From Mercenaria mercenaria (lineage: Eukaryota > Mollusca > Bivalvia > Venerida > Veneridae), in assembly GCF_021730395.1 (NCBI RefSeq), contig NC_069375.1, forward strand, positions 11,803,001 to 11,867,000: DNA of 64,000 nucleotides. Reading direction: 5' to 3'. A program made the translations under genes and the position numbers. This document shows, in pieces, positions 14,252 through 25,700 of this stretch. A model generated the notes under the pieces. It worked only from the letters and a program-made list of their open reading frames with translations, did not search any database and had not been told where the DNA came from. Positions within the stretch are counted from its first letter, which is position 1; every line of letters starts with the position of its first letter.

Positions 14252-15447
14252 TCCAGTTAAGCTTCGATTGTGAAGATGCATCATTCATCGTCAGAATATG
14301 GCTGAATATGCATAGCGGGTAAAAACCTAGCTCGTTTGTAGACCTTATGAATCAATATGCCATTTTTGCACGGAATGATTAATAATTTATATATCGATGG
14401 GTCATGACGAAAGTTTTCAAAGTGCTTACAAATTAGAAAGCATGTAGAATGATTTCATTATCATCCCTCGATATGTTATTTGTGGCAGGTCCTGTTACGT
14501 TTGATAAAATTGTTGACAAAGTGATCATGCAATTATGCTTCACTGAACTTGATAATACATGTGTTTACTATTATGTCTGGTATGTCTTTTTTGTCTGAAT
14601 TTGCATGTTAAACATAAAAAATCATCGTGCTTAAACTTCATAATTTAAGAGAAAAGGTGGAAACTCCACGACCAAGTGAAAATGTTGTAGGCTTGGTTTG
14701 ACTGAGCCTTTACATGCATTGGATGATAGCGGAATTGCAAGCTTCCATCAACGCCCTTTAGCCCCGGGTTGAGAAGAACTCAACATTTACACATGTTACG
14801 AGCATCAAAACAGTTTGGAGATCGCTGCACAAATAACGATACTTTGATAATAAAATAGAAAAAAGTGGAAACTCCACACGTCCCCACACACGGCAAAAAT
14901 GAATATACTGCAGGCTCGGTTTGATTTAGCCTGACCATGGTCGGTAGTGGATATTCGTGCTACTACCGTCCACGTCCTCTAGCATCGGATTGAGCAGAAT
15001 TCAAGATTTGCAATGTTACACTGACCTAAAATCAATTTATAGACCCCAGATGCGTTCATACGGCGGTGTACATGGAACCTTTAATGATACAAAGACTGCA
15101 GTTCCAACAAAAGACTTGCCTACACATTACCACTTGCAAAAGCATATCACTTACTTTTATTTCGAACTCGAATATAACTCTACTAACAAGACAGCAGACA
15201 TAATGTGTGAAACGATAAACACAAGAAAACGTGGAAACCACATTAGAACTGTCTGTAAACTAAAAATGAGGAACTTCGGAGAGGGATGGATGGGGGAGTT
15301 AAGGTGGTCAAGAAGCATGCACTTGTTATGTATTTCCGTAGTTTGTGATCATGTTGTAACAACTTGTTTGTAATATAGGGAGCACTTTTATTGGATTCGT
15401 CCAATATAGAGCAAACTTGGTCAAAACGAATGTGGCATTACCAAGTG
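14252..15447 (+). pseudogene. Possible remnant of a CUB unit between the two genes
   Basis: Two exon-like pieces are bounded by splice consensus: 14252-14318 (FDCEDASFIVRIWLNMHS before GGTAAAA) and 15379-15447 (STFIGFVQYRANLVKTN before GTGAGT). Together they resemble the second half of a CUB domain (compare FAVRIDVVF and IGYGFMIAY in the neighbours). The phases of the two pieces do not join in frame, so I read this as a decayed unit or chance similarity rather than a working exon pair. Confidence 0.25.
14645..15065. repeat. Two diverged 220-bp tandem units
   Basis: Units at about 14650-14865 and 14870-15060 share AAGTGGAAACTCCAC, TGCAGGCTCGGTTTGA and GGTTGAG(AA/CAG)AA text. They lie between the two CUB-cadherin genes. 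Confidence 0.6.
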
Positions 15448-15904
15448 TGAGTAGTTGATTATGTCATTCTTCAGGTCATCTCTAATGTCATATAATTTTG
15501 TTTCTCGCATATCTTCATAAAACAACCAAAATTGACCAGCCGAGTGGTTAGTGCCACTGATTATACAACACTTATGTACAAACACTATCTTCCTCATCGC
15601 TACTACTATGCTCCACGAAAAACGATGTGTTTCTTTTTGTCCGAGGTATTAAAAAAGCTACAAACGTGTCCGTGTTTTGCAATCGTTACCCCCAAAAAAA
15701 CTAAAATGCTTGATTTGGCTTCTTAGCACAGTACTTTCAAATTTTAGAGTTATCTCATACATTGCTTACAGGGGAATAGAATAATAAACTGGTCTGCTCT
15801 GGTACCGTCATCCGTAGCAGACCTGGTTTTCCATTGTCGCAATTACCATTATTTGACTGTTCTGTTTGTTTGTTTTTGTTTTATTTTTTTTTGTTTTTTT
15901 TTTG

Positions 15905-16172
15905 TTGTTGTTGTTTTTATTTAACGTCGCACCGACACATGACATGTCATATGGCGACTTTCCAGCTTTAATGGTGGAGGAAGACCCCAGGTGCCCCTCC
16001 GTGCATTATTTCATCACGAGCGGGCACCTGGGTAGAACCACCGACCTTCCGTAATCCAGCTGGATGGCTCCTCACATGAAGAATTCAACGCCCCGAGTGA
16101 GGCTCGAACCCACATCGATGAGGGGCAAGTGATTTGAAGTCAGCGACCTTAATCACTTGGCCACGGAGGCCC
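15905..16172 (-). mobile_element. tRNA-headed SINE, family A, copy 2
   Basis: Reverse-strand copy of the element at 1840-2092: head GGCCTCCGTGGCCAAGTG at its right end, tail (TTTAACGTCGCACCGACAC read on the + strand) at the left, next to a T-rich run. It lies between the two CUB-cadherin genes, about 500 nt upstream of the gene B start. Confidence 0.85.
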
Positions 16173-16577
16173 CTGTTCTGCTTATATCAGGTTCCGATAG
16201 GTCAAAGGAATATAGGCCTTCAAATGTTACTAACATTCATAAGGTGACAGAGTACAAATGAAGAAACTTGGCTACAATGAATAAACTCAGTCCTGCAGCC
16301 ACCACCTACCGGTACAGCCAGTCATATTTTCAGTTGATCTTGCCAGCAAAACAGTTCGATGACATTTGATATAAGCAGTGAAGTCAAATCTGTAATTTCA
16401 ATATTGCATGTTGTATTGCTTGCCCATTTTTTTTTTGTACATTTTTTACATACGGTAACAAAAGGTATGAAATCTGATAACATTTTATCGCATATAATCC
16501 TTTAGGTAAAGGGTATTGACTTACAAATTAATTGTTAATTTATTATCATTTGATTGTTGTTTACGTACGTAAATGTT

Positions 16578-16585
16578 ATATATAA
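16578..16585 (+). promoter_or_regulatory. Candidate TATA box of gene B
   Basis: TATATAAT lies 83-90 nt before the signal-peptide ATG, which would allow a 5' leader of roughly 55-60 nt. In AT-rich intergenic DNA such a match is common, so this is only a position worth checking. Confidence 0.2.
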
Positions 16586-16667
16586 TAATGATGACAGCCT
16601 TTACAGTAAAAATGCGTGTAATTATTTAGACTTTATTGAAATTGGTTTGCGATTTGAGTAAAACGTG

Positions 16668-16731
16668 ATGGATTTACGCACAGAGTTTCTTCAAATAATA
16701 GGTGTAATTTTGGGAATTTTCATAAAACAAG
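16668..16731 (+). CDS. Signal-peptide exon of gene B
   Basis: The ATG opens [20 protein letters not shown], a short charged n-region and a hydrophobic core. The exon ends CAAG before the donor GTAAGA (phase 1). The next exon begins with two bases that complete an Ala codon and lead straight into the first CUB cysteine (ADGQC). The phase match over a 3.1-kb intron is why I chose this start. It is the only such exon I found between 13981 and 19865. Confidence 0.75.
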
Positions 16732-19700
16732 GTAAGATTTACTGCTTATTGATATAAATGTTTTATAGAGTGCTCACAAAACAACATTATAGGAATTTAG
16801 TGTGAAATGATTTTCAATTTTTAAAGCTTTGTCTTTCTGAAATTCAGATTAGTATACTATGTATATCTTATTTACTTTTTGGAAACAAGAATTCCTACAT
16901 TAGCTTGAGAAGTAACACAGGCAAATTGACTGGAAACATAAAAGAAAGAATCCATCATTACCAACTTTTAGTAACATCCCGAAACCGATAAAGCGGGACA
17001 GATCTACCTATCATAAAAATCAATGAAACCAATAATCCAATATCATCGCATCCGGACGAATTCGTTGATTTCCGTGCTAATTGTTGTTGTTGTAGTAAGA
17101 CGGGGGAAAAATCGATAATTAACATCTTTGGTGATTATCTGATGCATTTACATGCGGGCGGTTTGCTAAACGATATATTTGAATTGAATGAAGTTTTGAT
17201 AATTATTAAAGTGAAAATCGGAACAAGTCGAAAATTTATATAATACTTTATCAATTGTCAAATAAAAGTAATATTTAAGAATATGAATATGTTATCTAAA
17301 ATATTTAGAAATCGTTACATTTTATACATCGAACACATAGAATTACTTTCTTTTTAATACATGAAACATCATGCTAACGTATATCTATGTACAGAAAAGA
17401 AATATTTACGCACAAGAAACTGTCTGTAAATAAAATAAATATTCAAGAATATGAATATGTTATCTAAAATATTTAGAAAGCGTATATACTTCCTCTATTC
17501 GCGCTTTCTTTCACATATTATGAACATTAGAATATGAGCTTTTGATTCTAAAATATTTTCAAAATTGTAAACCACTAACGTTTTTCGATTTTCATCGCAA
17601 AAGGTAGTAAAAACAGCAAATTCTCATGTATTTCCATAACATAAAGTTTGTCAGTAATTAAGTTTTGAAGCCTTTATAAGAAATATAGCATTTTTTTTCA
17701 AGATATCTAAAAAGTATTTTTGTTGTCGAACGATCTGGAGGCCGGTCGCTTTAAAGAAAAAGAAGTATAGAAATAAGACTTATACTTTTAAAAGGAAATA
17801 CTTAACCCTTACCATGCTGGACACGATTGGTTCTTCCTTTGCAATCAGTGTAGATCATGGTCAGCCTGCACATCCGTGCAGACTGATCATGATCTGCACT
17901 GTCTGCCATTCAGCCAGTAACTTTTTGGTATGCACCCTTTTCATAATTAATAGTACTGTCCAAATTGAAAGATAGACAAGTTCATTATTGTAATTTAGCA
18001 TGGTAAGTTTCTTATATCGTGCCTGAATAGAAATATCATATTTGCGTGACTTGAATAAGTACTGCTGACAAATACTACTACCATAGTATACTTTAACTAT
18101 AAATATATTGTTACGGGAAAAAAACAACATTAAATAACAATAACTTCATAAATATCTCAATTTTAGAATAGCGGATTTAACTAAGTAATAACTTAAGATT
18201 TTTCGTGAAATTTGGGCCAGGATCTTTACTCAGTAAATATTTACGGAACAACTCTGTTAACGATGTGAATTGTAAATTTGTACTGATTCTTTCTACTGTC
18301 ATACGATTCATGAAATAAGGAAGGGTAAAAATCGTAAAAACAAATTTCATGACAGAAAGGGAAAAGACATATAAAGACAGAAGAAAGTGAAAGACATATA
18401 TTACAACGCAAAAACATAAAACCATAAAAATACCTATCACTTTAGTATGTGGGGTAACATATTTTTTTGACCCGCCTTGAAACAACACTGACCGATATTG
18501 TTTACCCTAGGCAATATTGTAATACATAATAAAAGTCAAAGGGTAATTTTAAGATATTTGTTACAATTAAATCAAATAATAGATATGGCAATTTTTTAAA
18601 ACTAATGATTAAAGAATGTACCAAAAACATGCTTTAATTTAAGAATACAGAATAATATATACAAAGGAGGTTCGGAAAGAAGCAGAATTATCAGTTCATC
18701 AAGGCTATCTTTCAAATTAAAGTTTGGTCATATTATGAATAAAAGAAAATGATTTGTGTTTGTTTAAAATTATTTAAAAAATCCCATATGAAGAAAAAAA
18801 GATGACCGCGTCGGAGATCGGACCCGGACCGCTGCCGCAATAAAAAAAGTCTCCAGATCGTTCGGCAAAAAATAATAAAGAATCTGGAAATTAATAAATT
18901 AATCATCGTTATATTTCTTAAGAATGCTTTGAACTCAATTACTGACAGATTATATTTTACGGAAACACATGAGAATTAGTTGCTTTAAGTATATTTGCAA
19001 TGAAAATTAAAAGAATTTGTATATTAATGCGAATTGAACACTAAATCCTCCATAGCGTTATTTTAAACGACAGCGGATCTAGGTTTCGGCGTTTCTGAGT
19101 TGGGTTTGTTTTTTTTTCTGTCAATGTAAAGTTGCCTGCAATTTATAGGCTTTGAACTATAACAATTTGTACCGACAAAGTCAGACTAGCAGACGACAAT
19201 ATTTTCCGTAACAGCTTCCGAGTACTTACGGATAACGGCGGAAAAAGCCGGAATTTTTTAAGAAATGTTCACTGTACACACTAAAATGCAAAAAGGACCA
19301 AACAAACTATTATAAAATTTAAAACAAATTACACATAACGAAAACTGAATATTTTTTCTACATTTTTAGGGGTATCGAATTTTTGATTTTTTGCTGAAAA
19401 CATCTCATTTTATCTGTTATATTTGAAAAAGTCAGTTTTTTTTTACCCGTTTCCTTCAGAGTCTATATGAACTGAGGTGGGTCTATTTAAAGTCAAAAAG
19501 GACCAACCAAATATTAAAATATTTTTTTTTAAAAATATTCATAATATCCGGAATAAATTAATCTTTAATTTGTGGGGTATCGAATTTTTGATTTCCAAAT
19601 AGAACTTTTTCTATTTAAGTTTAAGTATTTTTTTCCTTCTTTGTTTATATAGGCAAATTTATCGATTTTCCAATAGATCGATGTTACTAAAAGTTGGTAA

Positions 19701-22700
19701 TGATTTTTATATTTTCTAAATGTAGCAAAAATTATGAAATTATGCTTCATTAATCCTTGAATCGGTTTATACATGTATTTGAAGTGTCTTGTATAATAAT
19801 AGTAGGTATATATACATAAATCATTTCTTGAATTTTAGCAATCATGCGTTTTTGTTCATTTGTAGCTGATGGTCAATGCGATGCTGAAACGAGACCCCTG
19901 CAGATCAATGCTACATATTTCCCGCAATACATTTCCTCACCAAATTACCCGGCCGACTACCCGCTGTAAGGTTTTAACACTTACCATGCTGAACACAATT
20001 GATTCTGCCTTTGCGACCAGCGCAGATCATGATCTGCTCTGGTCGCCATTCAGTCAGTAACATTTTGGTATGCAACTCTTTTAAGGTAGTAGAGGCGTAA
20101 TAGAGTACCTCCTTTTGAAGAGTATTCAATTCCTACCATAATCCCACTTTTACTGCAGTTCTCAGGGGCGGAGGGGGGGGGGGGGCGGCGTAGGTTCGAG
20201 CCCTACTGGGACCAAACTTTTTTCTCCTTATTTTCCATTTTTTTTTCTAGAAAGTGTTTACTTCTTTCAAGACTTATGATTGATTTATTGTACAAAAATG
20301 GAAAAAAATGATTTGATAAGCGATTTCTTGCTGTTCAAAGTGAATTTACTATTTAAACAGGAGGGGTAGGGTTACACATCTTTAAAAATATTGAGTTACA
20401 TGCGGTAAAAGTTCTCAATTTAGCTTTCACTCTTTAGATTACATATCGTGGAAGAAATTAAGGTAGGTTTTACCTCTGCCCCAAGGTTATTTTTGAATGA
20501 AGTCAGCAAATACAAAACAAAAACACAGGATTCGACCATATTTTTTCAATGTTGAAGTTAGAATTCTGTATCATTAAATCCGTTTACTTGTGGAACCCTA
20601 GATAAAGTGATATTCACATTTTTATTTTGTGTTTTATAATTGTTTACCAATAGTTTGATGATTTTTTTATTAAAATCAATGGTAAAATGAGTTCTCTGCA
20701 AATGTTTTATATAGTGGCCATCACTTTGAAATTTGTCTCTACTTGAGCTAGAGGAGATACCATAGGTTATACAAAATTTAGAAAAAACGGCACAGTAAAA
20801 ATTGTTAAAAAATTGCAAAACGGTGCAAAACACGGCCATCTTTAAGAATATACCGAGCAAATACCATTTTGTAAACATTGCTATTATGTCTCTACTACCT
20901 TAACAGTTAATGGTTGTGTCCAAATTGAAAAATGGACAAGTTCATTATAGAAATTTAGCAGGGTAAGGTTTTAAAAAGAAAGGAAATCACGATAATTGTG
21001 ACTGATTTCATTATTAATCTTTTATAACAAATTACTGATTAAATTGATGATTTCATATAGAGGTCCAGCTTTCTTTACAAACACTATGAACAGGTTTTAT
21101 AAAACAAATCTGTTGGATACTTCAACAGTTGTCTCTGATAGTTGTAAAAATATTATTATTTAGGATAAGGTCATATTAATAAGATATATTATATATTCTT
21201 ATTCTTCCTCTCAAAAATTATGACGTTCATTTTGTATGAACAGCAGAAGGTAGAAAGTTACGTAAACGCAGCTTCTTGGAATTTCTGATCTGCATGCGTT
21301 TGCCCCGAAAGTAAATAGTTTCATTTCTTTAATGAGAGCAAATTTAACATTCAATATTTTATACCTTACCATAGCAATAAAAGCTCCCTGGAAACGGTTA
21401 TTACTGTCATCATTGAGCGATCGATAATGGTAAAGTATGCCTCACCCACCATAATCATAATGGAGCCGGCTGACCGGAATGTCCATTACATTTATGTCAC
21501 ACAACAACTTGCTTTATGTTTAGGAAATACATTTGTATATGTATCAGATCTGGGCAAAATAAAGAATTTGTAACAAGAATATTATATTAAGAGAGAGTAG
21601 ACCTTTTCATTTGATTAATTCGTATTTATACAATACAAATAGCATAGCTTTTGATATCACAGCTCAATACATAGCAACAGAAGATATACAGACTACATAA
21701 CAAAATACTTTAACCCTTATAAAGTGCATTGGAACTTTGAAATGACGCAATTCCATGATAAATTATTAAAATGGTTAAACTTATATTTGGAAAGTACAAT
21801 GTAACATTTTGCTTGTGCAGTAAAGTAAATGAATATATAGACTGCAGCAATGTTATTTCAGGGACCAGGACTGTGCTTGGATTATCACGGCTCCGTCCTC
21901 GTATGACAGGATTACTATAAATCTAGAAGAGGTTGGGGCGGAAGGGAGTTCCCTCCCTTGTCAATACGATTACGTGGCTGTTTATGATGGGCGTAAGTAT
22001 AATGTCCTCGTCATTAACTTGGTCAGTGCGTAAAGACAATCAGTTAGCATTGTTTCATTCATCTCCTGTCGTTCTAAAGCTATTGCATGCAAAATAAAGA
22101 GTTAATGTACCACCGGGGTGTATCGAAGACTCATACAGATCAATGTTCAGAGTGGTTGTTATAAACTTATTGTGTTTATTGGTGATAGATCAGGAGCACA
22201 TATAGCTGGAGTATGTAATATCCTTATACAGTCTACAGCAACATTCAGAGAGGTTGTTATAAATTCATTCATTGTGTTTATAGCTGATACTAGTGCCACA
22301 GAGGTTGCCAGATTGTGTAATCAAAACAAGGACACCGTCAATGCTCTGGTCTCCACCACTGATACCTTCTATGTCATCTTTATCTCTGACTGGGCTTTCA
22401 ATTACGAAGGATTTAATATGCTAGTCTTCACAAATCACACAGGTAAGTCGTCGATAATTTATGATTTGTCCATAAACAACATATCACAATTTTTCGTAAA
22501 TTATTTCAAATATGCTCTTATTGTCCATTTTCCGACTCACACAGACACTAAGAAAGTTCGGGTTCTCATGTGCAGGTACTAATGAGCTTTGTATGATTTT
22601 AGCACACTTCAAATATCATAAAGCTTTTTAAAATACGTCTATGATGGTTTTCTATCTATACGAGAACTACTTCGTGTAGACCTGTAAAGAGTTTGATATT

Positions 22701-25700
22701 TATACGGCCTAATATTGTTAAATAAATATAGCTTCATGAAGTTAAAAACTTTCAAATATTATTTTTAAAATAAATTTTATGGAAAATATTATTTATGTAA
22801 TAGCCATCTGGTTATGAAATACACGGAGCGGATGCCGTTCCCTTCTTACACTTGCAATCTCGTTTCCCTTTTGTTTCCTGTTGAATTATTTACTTAAATG
22901 TTGCATAATTGTAAAGTAATAGAACCCTGCAACAACAAAACAGCGGTTTCCGAAATGGCAACTTCGGGTAAATAACGAAAATGGCGTGGTGTTCTCTGAA
23001 ATCTCTGATTTAAGATCACAAGACTCGTGATTAATTGTATGTTTAAGCAGTTTATAGCACCATCTAAGCAGTCACTTTTGACGATTTTGTAGAGTAATAT
23101 CTACTTTCAGATTATAAACCAGACTGTGATGGAATCACTAATCTGACCGCTACAACCCAGACACAAGTCATCATGTCTTCAAATTTACCTGATCTCTACG
23201 ACAGGTAAGCACCGTAGATAAAGCATTATTATTAGACATACTTATTTATGGATTAATAAACATCAGTCAAAGTGGGTTTTTGAAGAAGTTGTCAGTAATC
23301 GTAATTCTGCGAATACGGCTGGTTACTTCCAAATCAAGTGTAAGCATATGCGGGTCAATCATAGTTAGTATAGAGTTGAAACTCGGTATCACGAAGTCGC
23401 TTTTCTCGGAGTTCGGGGTATGTTGAAGAAATATTCAAATCTCGCCTGTATTTCTTCTAATTATATATGCAAATGCTAGACTTGTGTTGTATTCTATATA
23501 TTGCATAATGTGTTGTAATTTAAATATTGCATAATGTGACTCGCTGTATCATCAATGTTCTCTGTACGTTGTATATTGATGCTTTGTTCATGGGCCATTA
23601 ATGGCTTATTACAAATGAAGAATACCATACCATATATATTTTCTCTTCGTTTAAATGAAATTCGGCTTACTTGGACTTCGGTTGCAACAAAGTAATTTGA
23701 AGTCCAGTAATTTAAAGTCCCGTCAGTCAGTTTTATATGTATTTACGTCTCTTTGATGCAGAGGCATTTTCAGTGACTAATTACGTATTTCCAAAGTAGA
23801 AAATAATGAAACTTGAAGGGGTATATCTCAAGGATTATAGTATTATTTTTATAAATTCAAATGTAACTAAATATACATTTAATACATTACTTTTGGCAAA
23901 GTGTAAAATAATACTATGTGTATTCTCACATATAGTTTGGGTGAATATTAAAGTAAATTTATTTGTTTCAAATCTACGTTGCTTTTATCTTTCAGCAATA
24001 ATAAAAATAAAAGTAAATACAGGTTTTATACGTATACATTTCCAAAACGCTGATGAAAGAATTTACAAATGTTTCACCATCAATTACTTTCAAATTCGTC
24101 TTCAGTTTATTTAGTAAAAGAAACGTTTGCATCAAAGCATATTTTCTAAGTCGAATTTTCAGTAATCTCACAAGTAAAATACTTGATTAATTGTAATTGG
24201 AGGTACCAAGTTTCAACCGTATATATAATGAACCATCATTTTTTTCCTTCCTTCGTGCTATTTCTCAATGTCTCTTCTTAAACGTCAAGTACCAGAAAGT
24301 TATATAGAACACTGCGTACAAGTACTAACAGAATGTGGTATTTTTAGAGTATCATTTCTGACTCACGACCTATCATCATCAGCCTGTACCTTTAAATCAA
24401 GCAGTGTTTAACGTAAAGGAAATAAAATTTCTGCTTTGCCGTGTATTCATGTCAGCTCACGACCCCAACATTTTTTTTAATCCGAAATTTACTTAGTTTC
24501 GAGTGAACGGGTATAATAAGTCGTGTGTTCGTCCAATTGTAGCGAAGACACCAAGACACGGTTAAACATCAGTCTGTCATCATTTCATGTCCAGAGAAAA
24601 CGAAGCCACGACAATTTGATAGCTTGTCATTTTCAGCAGAAGTAATGCACTTTTTGTTCTTGTTTGTAAGGCCATACCAAATTGATCAATAGTTCTTCGG
24701 AAAATTTTCAAAAAAAATAGGAGCGGGCGAGCGAAATTTTTATTTTATTTTTTTTTTTCTCAATTTTGATTTTTTCAGAGGCGGGAAGATTTTACATGGA
24801 GCGAGCGGGCTTTTTTTATTTTTTTTTCCCAGCTTGAACCCTTGAGGAGGCGGTTATAATTATATATAAAGTTAACATTTCTTTAGAAAAAACACAGAAA
24901 TGAAACATTTACAGTGTGGGTAACACAGTATATAGCTTTTTTTATATGTTTTAAAGACTACATGAATGATTTTGCAAATAAATTCTTGCCAAAACTCACT
25001 GAATCACTTTATTTTTTTTTATTTTGTAATTTTAATTACTAAGGAATGAGTGTCTTATTTTTAATTTTGATTTTTCTACATTAATCTGAAGACGTGCCTA
25101 TTTAATGGCACAGGATGAGGAATATTTAAGACAAAACAGGCACAGGATTGTGTGGAATAACATTTCTTCTGAAACACAGTTAGATGGCTTTGACACATGA
25201 ACAAATTTGTGCCCCTAGTAGAACTCCAACCCAAATGATGAACAACACCATAATTCCTGACTTTTTCAGTTTGGATCATCAGCTACATGACGCATGAAAT
25301 CCGATCAATATCACTTTGACGCATTAAAACAGCGATAAAACCTGTTTTGCCGTTATTATTCCGGACAGCATAATCGAAAAAAAAATATTTTTTTCGGAGA
25401 TTTTTATGTACGTGCGGGCGGGTAATTTTTATTTTTTTTTCTCGGGAATGAAATTATTGATGCGGTAGTTCCGACGAACGACATATCAATTTGGTATGGC
25501 CTAAGAATTACTTGTACGAAACAACATATCATGTTTGGCGTAATCGTACTGTGCATGTCCACAGCAAGGCAAAGGCACACAAGGACGATAACTTCAGATT
25601 TGCCGTGTTTAGAAAATGTATTGTTGCCTATTATGTATGTCCATATATGAACTCGTGTTGATAGTATTAAACTCAAGTTTATCAAAAATTACTTGAATAT

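Larger units (their letters stand above)
19866..22442 (+). other. CUB1 coding block of gene B (3 exons)
   Basis: Three exons (19866-19965, 21862-21992, 22284-22442) encode one whole CUB domain. It has the four canonical cysteines (GQC, QDC, LPC, RLC), the SPNYP signature near the start, YDYVAVYDG in the middle and FISDW...YEGF at the end. The domain is bounded by phase-1 junctions, the usual arrangement for shuffled extracellular modules. No counterpart is visible for gene A because the window starts inside its second CUB. Confidence 0.85.

Noticed and set aside
14957-15373. 138-codon frame between the paralogues
   Set aside because: It overlaps a tandem repeat, has no recognisable domain, and the composition is that of non-coding DNA here.
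22118-22582. Single-exon gene of 154 codons
   Set aside because: Only 22284-22442 matches a CUB domain and is bounded by splice sites; the rest is intron that happens to be open.
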